Counted from the stretch's first letter, positions 17,857-26,882 are shown. The stretch: 64,000 nt of DNA from Chitinophagaceae bacterium (GCA_019752045.1 JAIEMP010000003.1:310001-374000); one strand, 5' to 3'. Numbers and translations are program-made. Notes: a model not told the origin generated them from the sequence alone.

Positions 17857-18780
17857 TTGAAAGTAATTATAACAGCAAAGAGTCATGAGTATCTGCAGCA
17901 AAAGCTGGAGGAGGGGGGCTATACGGTTGTTTATAACCCGCATATTACATACAATGAGTTGACGGAGCAGTTGGACGATGTGGCCGGATTAGTTGTATCA
18001 ACAAGAATTAAAATTGACGCTCCTCTGATTGACAAAGCAAAGCAACTGATCTGGATTGGCCGTTTAGGAAGCGGATTGGAGCTGATTGATTTACCCTATG
18101 CAGAAAGCAAAGACATTAAAGTTTTCAGCAGTCCCGAAGGGAATTGTGATGCTGTAGGTGAGCATGCACTGGCCATGTTGCTGAGCTTAACAAAAAAAAT
18201 TCACAGCAGTTTTGATGAAGTAAAAAACAAACAATGGTTGCGTGAAGAAAACCGTGGCTTTGAACTAAACGGTAAAACCGTTGGTATCATTGGCTTTGGA
18301 AATACCGGACAGGCATTAGCAAAAAAACTCAGGGGTTTTGATGTAACTGTTTTTGCACATGATAAATATCATTTTGGATTTGGAGGCGCACAATTGAAAG
18401 AAGCTTCACTGGAGCAGGTACTCAAGTTCAGTGATGTCATCAGCATGCATTTGCCGCTTACTGCAGAAACTTTTCATTATGCAAATCATGCTTTTTTTGA
18501 AGCAGCAAATCAGAAACCTTTTTTTCTCAATACATCAAGAGGTAAAGTGCATGATACAGTTGCCGTAATAGAAGCATTGAAAAACGGATGGATTGCCGGT
18601 GCCGGTTTAGATGTTTTGGAGAACGAACAACTTTCAACATATACCGAAGGGGAAGAAGAACAGTTTCAATGGCTTCAGCAGCAGCCGAATGTTATTTTAA
18701 CACCCCATATTGCCGGCTACACGCATGAAGCATTTTACAAAATGAGCAAGGTGCTGGCAGATAAACTGGGTTTATTATAA
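17857..18780 (+). CDS. D-isomer-specific 2-hydroxyacid dehydrogenase
   Basis: A 307-residue NAD-dependent dehydrogenase. The Rossmann motif is [17 protein letters not shown]; catalytic-region motifs are [12 protein letters not shown] (Arg equivalent nearby), [19 protein letters not shown] (Glu) and [12 protein letters not shown] (His). The start is a TTG (LKVIITAKS), as there is no ATG or GTG upstream in frame near it. It could be a phosphoglycerate dehydrogenase or a glyoxylate/hydroxypyruvate reductase; it lacks the C-terminal ACT domain of long SerA proteins. It is convergent with the DUF2911 gene, 2 nt apart. Confidence 0.85.
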   Translation: MKVIITAKSHEYLQQKLEEGGYTVVYNPHITYNELTEQLDDVAGLVVSTRIKIDAPLIDKAKQLIWIGRLGSGLELIDLPYAESKDIKVFSSPEGNCDAVGEHALAMLLSLTKKIHSSFDEVKNKQWLREENRGFELNGKTVGIIGFGNTGQALAKKLRGFDVTVFAHDKYHFGFGGAQLKEASLEQVLKFSDVISMHLPLTAETFHYANHAFFEAANQKPFFLNTSRGKVHDTVAVIEALKNGWIAGAGLDVLENEQLSTYTEGEEEQFQWLQQQPNVILTPHIAGYTHEAFYKMSKVLADKLGLL

Positions 18781-18782
18781 TA

Positions 18783-19349
18783 TTACTCCGCTATTGTAAA
18801 CGAAACGGATAGTTTTATTTTCTCCCATTGAATAGAAAGTACCGCATTGTTTTTCTCTTTCCGCTCAATAAAATACTCAAGTCTTTCAAGAGGCTGTTCA
18901 GTCATTTGTGGCTGCACAGTTATTCGTACAAGATCATCCTTTGCATCATAATCATCAGAGAGGTGCTGCTGATAATTTTTATTAATAATCAATACCCATT
19001 CATCTTTACCGGGAATGGTAAACAAAGCATATTTACCTGCTTCAACTTTTTTTCCGCCGATGAGAATGGCTTTGCTGATTTCGATATTGGTAGCACTATG
19101 TGCACCTGTAACCCACACTTCGTTGTAAGGAACAAGTCCTCCCCAGATATTACGCCCCCTCACTGCAGGTGAATAATAATTGATGCGGATAGTAGCAGCG
19201 CCGATTTCAGCAAGTACTGCGGCTTGAATACTTTTTTTAGAGCTGTCGTTTACAGCATTGGGGTGGTAAGTTGCTTCTTTCTTTTTTTCCTGTGCACATA
19301 GCTGCAAAACGGGTACTAACAGACTTACCAAAAGAACAAATTGTTTCAT
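18783..19349 (-). CDS. DUF2911 domain-containing secreted protein
   Basis: A 188-residue protein with a signal peptide (MKQFVLLVSLLVPVLQLCAQ) and a DUF2911 domain: IRINYYSPAVRGRNIWGGLVPYNEVWVTGAHSATNIEI and VEAGKYALFTIPGKDEWVLIINKN are its hallmarks. Probably periplasmic; the domain has no assigned function. TAATTTTG on the minus strand at 19378-19371 fits a -7 element about 20 nt before the ATG. Confidence 0.85.
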   Translation of the reverse strand: MKQFVLLVSLLVPVLQLCAQEKKKEATYHPNAVNDSSKKSIQAAVLAEIGAATIRINYYSPAVRGRNIWGGLVPYNEVWVTGAHSATNIEISKAILIGGKKVEAGKYALFTIPGKDEWVLIINKNYQQHLSDDYDAKDDLVRITVQPQMTEQPLERLEYFIERKEKNNAVLSIQWEKIKLSVSFTIAE

Positions 19350-19462
19350 GCTGATATATACTTAAGCTGCCAAAATTAGGTAAACTTTTATGTTATTAAG
19401 TTGCTTTTTACAATTGAGCGCTGTTAAAACATTGCTGCAGACCATAAAATATGCATCCGCTA

Positions 19463-19494
19463 TTGCTTTCTTTAATAAAAAGGTTCTATTTTTA
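19463..19494 (+). promoter_or_regulatory. Candidate greA promoter
   Basis: TTG at 19463-19465, a 21-nt spacer and TATTTTTA at 19487-19494, close to TAnnTTTG. Transcription would start around 19501, just ahead of the leader hairpin. Confidence 0.35.
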
Positions 19495-19510
19495 CAATTC
19501 AATAATCATT

Positions 19511-19549
19511 ACAACGCTTCAGCAACCCTGAGGCGTTGTTATTTTTTTT
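19511..19549 (+). terminator. Terminator-like hairpin in the greA leader
   Basis: A 12-bp stem (ACAACGCTTCAG / CTGAGGCGTTGT, one G-T pair) with a 5-nt loop, followed by TTATTTTTTTT. It has all features of an intrinsic terminator on the plus strand, yet no plus-strand gene ends upstream: the nearest upstream gene points away. It therefore sits in the greA 5' leader and could attenuate greA or end a short leader RNA. Confidence 0.65.
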
Positions 19550-19575
19550 GTATTACTGAAAAGAAAGGAGGAATT

Positions 19576-20046
19576 ATGAGTGTTCAATATGTAACAAAAG
19601 AAACACTTGAAAAAATGCAGGCCGAATTACAGCATATGCGTGGAGTTGAGCGCCCTGCTGCATCAAAAGCTATTGCAGAAGCCAGAGAAAAAGGTGATTT
19701 GAAAGAAAATGCTGAGTACGATGCTGCAAAAGAAGCACAGGGAATGCTGGAAGCAAAAATTAAACAGCTCGAAGGTATTATTGCCAATGCACGCATCATT
19801 GACGAAGCAACCATTGATACCAGTAAAGTAACCATACTTACCAGAGTAACTGTTACAAATCTTGCTACTAAAAAACAAATTACCTACCAGATTGTAGGCG
19901 AGCATGAAGCTGATCTCAAAGCCGGAAAAATTTCTGTTACCTCACCCATTGGAAATGGGTTACTGGGCAAAGCCGTGGGCGAAACGGCCGAAGTACAGGT
20001 GCCCGCAGGCGTGGTAAAGTTTAAAGTAGAAGAAATTACAATTTAA
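19576..20046 (+). CDS. greA: Transcription elongation factor GreA
   Basis: GreA stimulates RNA cleavage by backtracked RNA polymerase. The 156-residue protein has the N-terminal coiled coil with the conserved acidic tip (AEAREKGDLKENAEYDAAKEAQ) and the C-terminal FKBP-like domain (ISVTSPIGNGLLGKAVGETAEV). The ATG at 19576 is fixed by the strong ribosome-binding sequence AAGGAGGAATT, unusual in this window. The next gene encodes a HIT protein, a common partner of greA in Bacteroidota. The leader hairpin upstream suggests regulation by termination. Confidence 0.95.
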   Translation: MSVQYVTKETLEKMQAELQHMRGVERPAASKAIAEAREKGDLKENAEYDAAKEAQGMLEAKIKQLEGIIANARIIDEATIDTSKVTILTRVTVTNLATKKQITYQIVGEHEADLKAGKISVTSPIGNGLLGKAVGETAEVQVPAGVVKFKVEEITI

Positions 20047-20071
20047 TTCTATACTAAGATTTTGTTGTATG

Positions 20072-20106
20072 AAAAAGATGAGCCATTAACGCTCATCTTT
20101 TTCTTT
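20072..20106 (+). terminator. Intrinsic terminator after greA
   Basis: AAAAAGATGAGC, 7-nt loop, GCTCATCTTTTT, then cttt. It lies between greA and the HIT gene. Confidence 0.85.
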
Positions 20107-20203
20107 TACATTTATACCTGTAAAATACAGATGGCTGATGAAGCGTTTGATACATCAAGTTCGATCAGCAGTGAACAAACTGAAAATAAAATATGTTGGA
20201 GGC

Positions 20204-20596
20204 ATGAGCATCTTTTCAAAAATTATCAACGGAGAAATTCCCTCTTATAAAATTGCCGAAAATGAAAAGTTTTTTGCTTTTCTGGATGTGTTTCCGATGG
20301 TGGAAGGTCATGTACTGGTTGTGCCTAAACCGGTGATTGATAAATTTTTTGATGTGCCGGATGAATATCTGGCAGAGATGCTGCTGTTTGCAAAACCCAT
20401 TGCAAAAGCAATCGAAGCATCTTTTGATTGCAAACGGGTGGGTATTGCTGCCATTGGACTGGAGGTGCCGCATGCACATCTGCACCTTGTACCTATTCAT
20501 ACAGCAGACGACCTTAACTTTACACGGCCGAAACTAAAAATTACGGAAGAGCAGTTAAAAAATGCACAGCAAAAGATTCTGGAAAAACTAAATTAA
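20204..20596 (+). CDS. HIT family protein
   Basis: A 130-residue histidine-triad nucleotide-binding protein, probably a purine nucleoside phosphoramidate or dinucleotide hydrolase. The N-terminus SIFSKIINGEIPSYKIAE and the catalytic triad VPHAHLHLVPI (H-x-H-x-H) are textbook HIT. The ATG at 20204 has a GGAGG about 6 nt upstream and gives the canonical N-terminus, so the longer in-frame extension is rejected. The next gene begins 8 nt after its stop. Confidence 0.92.
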   Translation: MSIFSKIINGEIPSYKIAENEKFFAFLDVFPMVEGHVLVVPKPVIDKFFDVPDEYLAEMLLFAKPIAKAIEASFDCKRVGIAAIGLEVPHAHLHLVPIHTADDLNFTRPKLKITEEQLKNAQQKILEKLN

Positions 20597-20604
20597 TTAC
20601 AGCA

Positions 20605-20994
20605 ATGAGTCAGTTACAATACGATGAGTTAGGATATAAAAAGAAAGGAAGAAAAAGAAATCCACGTCCGTTTTTAATCACCATTCTCTGTTCACTTTTA
20701 TTTGCATACGGGTTATGGGAAATTGTTTATTCTTTTACAGGTAACATCGTTTTAAAAGGTGGTGTGGATACCTTGTATCCTGCCATCAATGCTTTGATGA
20801 TGGTGTTTGCATTTGTAGGATTGAGTGGTGTATGGAGTATGGAAAAATGGGGCCCCGTCAGTTTTGTTATCGTCATCACTCTGAAACTGTTGGTGGATGC
20901 CATGTTCTCTCACTTCAGCTGGTGGTATGCCATGGGCTATATACCTGCCGTTTTATTTTTACTTGCATTGCCGAAGATGAAAAAAACAGAATAA
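20605..20994 (+). CDS. Small four-helix membrane protein
   Basis: A 129-residue protein with a basic cytoplasmic N-terminus (KKKGRKRNPRP) and about four transmembrane helices (LITILCSLLFAYGLWEIVY; PAINALMMVFAFVGLSGVW; VSFVIVITLKLLVDAMF; YIPAVLFLLALP). I recognise no family. It is likely cotranscribed with the HIT gene and converges with ruvC. Confidence 0.6.
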   Translation: MSQLQYDELGYKKKGRKRNPRPFLITILCSLLFAYGLWEIVYSFTGNIVLKGGVDTLYPAINALMMVFAFVGLSGVWSMEKWGPVSFVIVITLKLLVDAMFSHFSWWYAMGYIPAVLFLLALPKMKKTE

Positions 20995-21004
20995 GCTTTT
21001 TTGT

Positions 21005-21568
21005 TTACCTCCTCACCCGTCCGGGATTTTGTTTTAAAAAATCTTCCCATCCGTTTAATTTGCCTTTACTCTTGAGCAATACATTGGATGTTTGAAAATG
21101 ATGACACAGCGCAACAGACAAAGCATCAGTTGCATCGTAATATTTTGGTTTGGCTTTAAACTGCAGGTAATGCTGCATCATCTTTAACACCTGTTCTTTA
21201 TCTGCATTGCCATTTCCTGTAACAGACTGTTTTACTTTTTTAGGTGAGTATTCAGTTACACCTAACCCTGCGCTCATGGCAGTGGCAATAGCAACGCCTT
21301 GAGCCCTGCCAAGCTTGAGCATACTTTGTACATTCTTTCCAAAAAAAGGAGCTTCAATGGCAAAGTCGGTAGGGTGGTATTGTTCAATGATCTCTTTTAC
21401 TTTTTCATGGATCAGCTGCAGGCGGATGTATACATCTTTGTATTTGGTTAATTTCAACACATCCATTTCAATCAGCTTTGGTTGATGTTGTTCAATACCT
21501 ATAAGACCGTAGCCCATTACAACGGTTCCCGGATCAATGCCTAAAATGATTTTAGAAAAAGTTTGCAA
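21005..21568 (-). CDS. ruvC: Holliday junction endodeoxyribonuclease RuvC
   Basis: Resolves Holliday junctions together with RuvAB. The 187-residue protein has the four acidic catalytic positions in their usual contexts: ILGIDPGT, FAIEAPFFGKN, and YDATDALSVALCHH with two Asp residues. The conserved VKQSVTGNGNADKEQV segment is also present. ruvB lies elsewhere in the window, so the ruv genes are not an operon here. Confidence 0.95.
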   Translation of the reverse strand: MQTFSKIILGIDPGTVVMGYGLIGIEQHQPKLIEMDVLKLTKYKDVYIRLQLIHEKVKEIIEQYHPTDFAIEAPFFGKNVQSMLKLGRAQGVAIATAMSAGLGVTEYSPKKVKQSVTGNGNADKEQVLKMMQHYLQFKAKPKYYDATDALSVALCHHFQTSNVLLKSKGKLNGWEDFLKQNPGRVRR

Positions 21569-21577
21569 ACTGCCCTT

Positions 21578-21585
21578 TATTTTTG
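21578..21585 (+). promoter_or_regulatory. Candidate -7 element
   Basis: TATTTTTG matches TAnnTTTG in the divergent region between ruvC and the flippase-like gene. A start site near 21592 would place about 10 nt before an in-frame CTG at 21602 or 55 nt before the GTG at 21647. Confidence 0.35.
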
Positions 21586-21646
21586 AACAAATAAACCGCT
21601 TCTGAACAAGAAATTCAAAATCTTTATTAATTACTTCCTCGGCCCT

Positions 21647-22591
21647 GTGCTTTTTGTATGGATTAGCATTTCTTTATACAACCAGATTCGCCTGCAACCC
21701 GACTTAGATCTTGCATGGCAGCAAATAAAGCAGGCTGTTGCAGGTAATCAAAGCTGGAAACTATGGCTGGCTATATTACTTATGCCCGTAAACTGGGGAA
21801 TCGAAACATATAAATGGTATATACTGGTGAAAAAACATCAACCCATTTCTTTTGCTAAAGCATTTGAATCGGTGCTGAGCGGCCTGTCACTGGCTGTAAA
21901 TACACCCAACAGAATCGGTGAATATGGTGGCAGAGTCGTGTATCTTGAACCTCACTTCCGGTTAAAAGGAATTGCATTAACATTGGTAAGCAGTGTTGGG
22001 CAGTTACTCATAACACTTGTGTTTGGATTTGTTGCATTGCTGTTGTTGAAATCTTCCTTACAGGATATGCAGCTGGGCGGTACACATTTTTCGGGCATTC
22101 TGTTACAGGTATTTCAATATTCAGTCTTCTTTTTTATCATTCTTACAGGCGTATTTTTTTTCAGAATGCAGTTGCTGGCAAGGATGCTGCGATGGATTCC
22201 ATGGCTCAAAGAAAAATTATCTTTTACAGAAGTACTGGAAAAATTACCCGGCCGGGATTATCTGCAGATATTATTTTACTCATTTTTACGTTTTGTAGTT
22301 TTTGCGTTGCAATATGTGTTGATATGGCAGGCACTGGCTGTTGATGTAAGCTGGTGGCAGGGTTTTTGGAGCGTGGCGTTAATCTTTCTGGTGATGGCCA
22401 TTGTACCGGGCTTTGCCATTGCAGATGTTGGTATTCGGGGCAAAGTTGCCCTCAGCATAATGGGTGTGTTCAGTACAAACAGTATAGCCATCCTGGCGGG
22501 CACAGCGGTCATCTGGTTGCTGAACCTGGTACTGCCCGCATTAGCAGGCAGTTTGCTCTTATTAACGATCCGGATTTTTAAAGACCGTTAA
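21647..22591 (+). CDS. Flippase-like (lysylphosphatidylglycerol synthase TM-type) membrane protein
   Basis: An integral membrane protein of at least 314 residues with about eight helices, in the LPG synthase transmembrane/flippase-like superfamily (ALTLVSSVGQLLITLVFGFVALL; AIADVGIRGKVALSIMGVFS). The first standard in-frame start is the GTG at 21647, but open coding-like frame continues to 21587 and reads LNKKFKIFINYFLGP just upstream, a plausible cytoplasmic N-terminus plus the start of helix 1. No ATG, GTG or TTG exists there; only a CTG at 21602. The true start is thus uncertain. Confidence 0.75.
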   Translation: MLFVWISISLYNQIRLQPDLDLAWQQIKQAVAGNQSWKLWLAILLMPVNWGIETYKWYILVKKHQPISFAKAFESVLSGLSLAVNTPNRIGEYGGRVVYLEPHFRLKGIALTLVSSVGQLLITLVFGFVALLLLKSSLQDMQLGGTHFSGILLQVFQYSVFFFIILTGVFFFRMQLLARMLRWIPWLKEKLSFTEVLEKLPGRDYLQILFYSFLRFVVFALQYVLIWQALAVDVSWWQGFWSVALIFLVMAIVPGFAIADVGIRGKVALSIMGVFSTNSIAILAGTAVIWLLNLVLPALAGSLLLLTIRIFKDR

Positions 22592-22616
22592 ACGTTTTAG
22601 ATAAAGCAGCGAAGAA

Positions 22617-22624
22617 TAATTTTG
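22617..22624 (+). promoter_or_regulatory. Candidate -7 element of DUF3108 gene
   Basis: TAATTTTG matches TAnnTTTG, 28 nt before the ATG at 22653. The -33 region (tttt) is only a partial match. Confidence 0.35.
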
Positions 22625-22652
22625 ATTGATCAATAAACAAACGAGTTTTAAG

Positions 22653-23453
22653 ATGATGAAGTGTACAATGGTTCTGATGTTCAGTTTACTTTCATTTGCA
22701 CCCGTTACCCGGCAAGGCGATGATGAGTTTTGCAGTATCAGAAACAATGTATGGCATAGTACCGAATCCATCAATTACCATGTGTATTATACATTGGCGG
22801 GTATTTATGTATATGGGGGCGAAGCAAATTTCAACATCAATCTGGAACGTTACAATGGCAAACCCGTTTATCATATTATTGGCGATGGAAAAACTACTTC
22901 CTTCTTTGATGGGTTTTTTAAAGTAAGAGATAAATACGAAAGCTTTATTGACACCACTACATTACAGCCATATAAGTTTGTACGCAATATTGTTGAGGGC
23001 GATTTTAAAAAGTTTGAATCAGTTACGTTTAACCAGGCAAGTAATACAGCCACATCGCAGGGCGGTACATTTAAAGTGCCCGAATGTGTGCAGGATGTAT
23101 TAAGCTCAATTTATTATGCACGAAATATTGATTTTAATAAATACAAGCCCGGCGACCGTATTCCGTTTAATATGTTTATTGATGATAAAACATACAATCT
23201 ATACATCCGTTATTTAGGGAAAGAGAAAATTAAAACCAAGTACGGAAGATTCAACGCTATTAAATTTAAACCCCTGCTCATTGAAGGAACCATTTTTAAA
23301 GGTGGCGAAAAAATGACGGTGTGGGTAAGTGATGATGCTAATAAAATTCCGGTACGTATTGAAAGCCCTATTTCTGTGGGCAGTGTTAAGGTAGATATGA
23401 TGGGTTACAAAAACACAAGACATAAATTAACCGGTCTTATCTCCACACGATAG
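22653..23453 (+). CDS. DUF3108 domain-containing periplasmic protein
   Basis: A 266-residue protein; the ATG at 22653 gives a hydrophobic signal segment (MMKCTMVLMFSLLSFAP). DUF3108 features include INYHVYYTLAGIYVYGGEANF near the start, the repeated half TTTLQPYKFVRNIVEGDFKKFE, CVQDVLSSIYYARNI and MTVWVSDDANKIPVRIES near the end. The domain is beta-rich and has no known activity. Its stop abuts that of the convergent metallo-hydrolase gene. Confidence 0.8.
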   Translation: MMKCTMVLMFSLLSFAPVTRQGDDEFCSIRNNVWHSTESINYHVYYTLAGIYVYGGEANFNINLERYNGKPVYHIIGDGKTTSFFDGFFKVRDKYESFIDTTTLQPYKFVRNIVEGDFKKFESVTFNQASNTATSQGGTFKVPECVQDVLSSIYYARNIDFNKYKPGDRIPFNMFIDDKTYNLYIRYLGKEKIKTKYGRFNAIKFKPLLIEGTIFKGGEKMTVWVSDDANKIPVRIESPISVGSVKVDMMGYKNTRHKLTGLISTR

Positions 23454-23454
23454 A

Positions 23455-24357
23455 TCAGCCCAACTCACTCAGGTTGAAACCTTCTTTCATCCGGATACCT
23501 TTTTCAGTTTGTTGCAATGTGCAGCATTCGATTTGCGGATCATGTTCAAAGAAGAGGACAAAATCTTTTGTTACTGCTTCCAACAAAAAATCTTTTTTTT
23601 CATTTAGTGTATGCATCGGTCTTGTATCATAAGCCATTACATAAGGAATAGGCAAATGAGCAACTGATGGTAAAAGATCTGCCATATAAACAATGGTTTT
23701 GTCTTTATACTTTATTTGCGGCAACATCATGGATGAAGTATGTCCATCAGCCAAACGAATGGAAATAGATTCTGAAAAGGGAATAAGGACATCAATTGCA
23801 GAACTTGGTGGATAAGCAGTCCAGCCATCGCTGCTTGAACGGATATAATTATCTCCATTGATAAATTTCAATTGCCCGCTTTCCTGTATTGGTAAAATAT
23901 TTTCTTTTAAGAAAGAGGCTTTCTCTCTGTCGTTGGGTTTTGTTGCCCATTCCCAATGACATTCATTACTCCAGAACGTTGCGTTTTTAAATGCGGGTAC
24001 TAATTGATCCCCTTCACGTTTAATGGAACCGCCACAATGATCAAAATGCAAATGTGTAAGAAACACGTCAGTAATATCATTTTTACTAAAACCATGTTTC
24101 GCTAAGGAGGAGTCTAACGTGTCTGTGCCATGCAGGTGATAATGCCCCAGAAATTTTTCATCCTGTTTATCACCAATACCGTTATCAATTAATATCAAAC
24201 GATCGCCATCTTCAATCAGCAAACAACGCATGGCCCAGCTGCAGAGATTATTTTCATCGGCAGGGTTTAATTTATTCCACATCACTTTTGGCACTACGCC
24301 AAACATAGCACCACCATCTAATTTAAAATAACCGGTATTGATTGTATAAAGTTTCAT
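23455..24357 (-). CDS. MBL-fold metallo-hydrolase
   Basis: A 300-residue metallo-beta-lactamase-fold hydrolase with THLHFDHCGG as the zinc-binding H-x-H-x-D-H motif and later ligands in LADGHTSSMM and FFEHD. It resembles quorum-quenching lactonase-like members, but substrate cannot be inferred. The ATG at 24357 forms an ATGA overlap with the MFS stop codon, so the two are translationally coupled; the longer start at 24402 lies inside the MFS gene. Confidence 0.85.
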   Translation of the reverse strand: MKLYTINTGYFKLDGGAMFGVVPKVMWNKLNPADENNLCSWAMRCLLIEDGDRLILIDNGIGDKQDEKFLGHYHLHGTDTLDSSLAKHGFSKNDITDVFLTHLHFDHCGGSIKREGDQLVPAFKNATFWSNECHWEWATKPNDREKASFLKENILPIQESGQLKFINGDNYIRSSSDGWTAYPPSSAIDVLIPFSESISIRLADGHTSSMMLPQIKYKDKTIVYMADLLPSVAHLPIPYVMAYDTRPMHTLNEKKDFLLEAVTKDFVLFFEHDPQIECCTLQQTEKGIRMKEGFNLSELG

Positions 24358-25649
24358 AACTTCAATGTTTGTACTTTTCTCTGGGTTTGCAAGGTATGCC
24401 AAAGAAAGAGCAGACCCACTGCAAAGAAAATGATCAATACTAAAATAGAGTTTCGCATATCTTTTGTAAGGCCTTCAATGATTCCAAAAGAGAACAGCCC
24501 AATGACAATGGCAAATTTTTCTGTTACATCATAAAAACTAAAGAACGATGCAGTGTCTTTTGTTTGCGGCATCAGTTTGGCATAAGTAGCACGGCTCAAT
24601 GCCTGTATACCCCCCATCACCAAACCAACAAAAGAGGCTACAATATAAAAATGCATTTCAGTTTGAATATAGTAACCGCCAATGCAGGCACACACCCATA
24701 ACAGAACTGTAAAAATCAACACCCGAATATTACCGAATCTGCCCGATAGCCTCGACATCAGCAATGCACCAACAATGGCTACTAACTGCAGTAACACTGC
24801 TGTAATGATCAATTTTACATTTTCAAGATTCAGGATTTTGATACCAAAATCAATGGCTACGAGTAATACGGTTTGCACACCCATGCTGTAAAAAAAGAAG
24901 GCAGTTAAAAAGCGCTTCAATACCGGCATTTTAATCACCTGTTTCCACACAAGCTGCAGTTCATGAAATCCATTCACCAATACATGTTTCTTTAATTTAC
25001 GTTCGTTTTTATCGCTACGGTTCGGTAACCGGTTGAAGGGAATTTGTGCAAAAGCAACCCACCAGATGCCTACCAGTAAAAATGTAATCTTCAACGGTAA
25101 TGCAGGGTCTTCTTTCATCACAACAACCAGTCCAAAACCAACAATCTGTAACAACACACTGCCAATATAACCCATGGTAAAACCTTTGGCACTGATGCGG
25201 TCCATGTCTTTTTCTGCAGCAATTTCAGGCAGGTACGAATTATAAAATACCTGCGAACCATAAAATCCAATACCTGCAAACATGAAACAAACCAAACCAA
25301 GTGTAACATTATTTTTATCAAAGAAAAACATGAGCGAACAACTCAATGCACCCAGATAACAAAAGAAACGCATAAAGTTTTTCTTATTGCCTTTATAATC
25401 TGCAATAGACGAAAGAATAGGAGATAACAGAGCAATGATTAAAAAGCCGGTAGCCAGTACATAATCCTTGAGCTCTGTGTTCACAAACGTTCTTCCAAAA
25501 AGAGTAATACCATCAGGGAAATTTTTGATACCTGTTACAGCAGCATAATAAGCAGGGAAGAATGTTGTGGTAATAACCAGATTGTAAACACTGTTGGCCC
25601 AATCGTACATGGCCCAGCCGTTTACTACTTTTTTTGAAGCAGTCTCCAT
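24354..25649 (-). CDS. UMF1-family MFS transporter
   Basis: A 431-residue, 12-helix transporter of the UMF1/Atg22-like MFS branch, recognised by the opening VVNGWAMYDWANSVYNLVIT and by MGGIQALSRATYAKLMP in the second half. Substrate unknown; members are proposed to export small metabolites. It is coupled by a 4-nt overlap to the metallo-hydrolase. Confidence 0.85.
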   Translation of the reverse strand: METASKKVVNGWAMYDWANSVYNLVITTTFFPAYYAAVTGIKNFPDGITLFGRTFVNTELKDYVLATGFLIIALLSPILSSIADYKGNKKNFMRFFCYLGALSCSLMFFFDKNNVTLGLVCFMFAGIGFYGSQVFYNSYLPEIAAEKDMDRISAKGFTMGYIGSVLLQIVGFGLVVVMKEDPALPLKITFLLVGIWWVAFAQIPFNRLPNRSDKNERKLKKHVLVNGFHELQLVWKQVIKMPVLKRFLTAFFFYSMGVQTVLLVAIDFGIKILNLENVKLIITAVLLQLVAIVGALLMSRLSGRFGNIRVLIFTVLLWVCACIGGYYIQTEMHFYIVASFVGLVMGGIQALSRATYAKLMPQTKDTASFFSFYDVTEKFAIVIGLFSFGIIEGLTKDMRNSILVLIIFFAVGLLFLWHTLQTQRKVQTLKL

Positions 25650-25709
25650 ACAGATGGTTTTAGTGGAGGGCTTTATGCCCGCATGAAAATAGGATAATAA
25701 AACGATATC

Positions 25710-26531
25710 TTATTTGAGATAACCCGTGGCAATAAGAATGAGTAAAACAATACCCATCACGATGCGGTACCAGCCAAACAAACGGAACCCATGCTTTTGC
25801 AAAAAGCCAATAAAAAATTTTATGGCCAGCATGGCTACAACAAATGCAACTACATTACCAATAACAAATGCCTGTGTATATTCACTTGAAGAAAGAATTA
25901 ACTCATAGCCTTTTGTATCAACTCCGTTTTGGTTCCAGTCTTTCAGTAATAAAGAATAGCCGGTTGCTGCTGCCATGGTTGGTACTGCAAGAAAAAATGA
26001 AAACTCAGCTGCTAAAGAGCGGGTGAGTTTTTGTTGCATACCGCCAATAATACTGGCAGCACTGCGACTAACACCCGGTATCATAGCAATACATTGCCAC
26101 AAGCCAATAATGAATGCTTTACCAAACGAAATTTCTTTTTCTTCCTGAATGGTATGTTGTTTAAATACATTGTCTATAAACAACAAGACAATTCCGCCGG
26201 CTAACATGGTAACAGAAACGGTGAGTGGACTTTCAAGTAATGCATCAATTTTATCACTGAACAATTTACCAAGAATCAACGCAGGTAATACAGCAACAAT
26301 CAGTTTGGCATAAAACTGCCAGCTCTTTACATCCATAAATTTTTTCCAGTACAACACAACAACGCTGAGGATGGCACCCAGCTGAATAGCAACCGTAAAC
26401 AGTTTGGTAAAATTATCCGACGGTACATTCATCAACCGTTCTGCAATGATCATATGTCCGGTTGATGAAATGGGCAGATATTCAGTTAAACCTTCTACTA
26501 TGGCAATGATGATGGATTCAAAAGTAGTCAC
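25710..26531 (-). CDS. uppP: Undecaprenyl-diphosphatase
   Basis: UppP (BacA) recycles undecaprenyl diphosphate to the monophosphate carrier for cell-wall synthesis. Both signature blocks are present: [16 protein letters not shown] and [13 protein letters not shown], within a protein of about eight helices. The GTG at 26531 gives the canonical start ([13 protein letters not shown]); the upstream ATG at 26585 would translate the repeat-rich spacer. It follows ftsX and DUF3098 on the same strand, a conserved Bacteroidota order. Confidence 0.92.
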   Translation of the reverse strand: MTTFESIIIAIVEGLTEYLPISSTGHMIIAERLMNVPSDNFTKLFTVAIQLGAILSVVVLYWKKFMDVKSWQFYAKLIVAVLPALILGKLFSDKIDALLESPLTVSVTMLAGGIVLLFIDNVFKQHTIQEEKEISFGKAFIIGLWQCIAMIPGVSRSAASIIGGMQQKLTRSLAAEFSFFLAVPTMAAATGYSLLLKDWNQNGVDTKGYELILSSSEYTQAFVIGNVVAFVVAMLAIKFFIGFLQKHGFRLFGWYRIVMGIVLLILIATGYLK

Positions 26532-26540
26532 AAAGCAGAA

Positions 26541-26639
26541 TTTGAAAATTTGAAAATGAGAATAATTTGAAAATGAAAAAGCCAATTCAAAAATTCGAAA
26601 TCAATTTTCAAATTTTCAAATCGGCTCATTTTCAAATTG
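26541..26639. repeat. A/T-rich 8-bp repeats forming an inverted pair
   Basis: Units of TTTGAAAA on one side (26541-26576) face units of AATTTTCA on the other (26601-26638). The outer arms AATTTGAAAATGAG (26547-26560) and CTCATTTTCAAATT (26625-26638) are a perfect 14-bp inverted repeat. The array fills the gap between the DUF3098 and uppP genes. Confidence 0.6.
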
Positions 26640-26645
26640 TATTTC

Positions 26646-26882
26646 TTAGTCTTTTGGTTTTTTCATGATGGCATAGATCTCAATAATGAGACCTGCAATA
26701 ATGAGAAAAGGAGCCAGGGTTATACGACGGAAGCTGTACACTTCATCCTTATTAAACACATTGGGATCTGCACTTTTACCGCCAATCATCAACAAAAAAC
26801 CAAGAACGATAACTGCAGCTCCAATGGCCATCCACTTGTAATTCTCTTTTGTAAAAATCGTCGCTATTTTTTTCTGACTCAT
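26646..26882 (-). CDS. DUF3098 domain-containing small membrane protein
   Basis: A 78-residue protein with two transmembrane helices (WMAIGAAVIVLGFLLMIGG and ITLAPFLIIAGLIIEIYAIM) separated by DPNVFNKDEVYSFRR, the DUF3098 core. It lies between ftsX and uppP, as in many Bacteroidota. Function unknown; the context suggests a role in envelope biogenesis. Confidence 0.85.
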   Translation of the reverse strand: MSQKKIATIFTKENYKWMAIGAAVIVLGFLLMIGGKSADPNVFNKDEVYSFRRITLAPFLIIAGLIIEIYAIMKKPKD

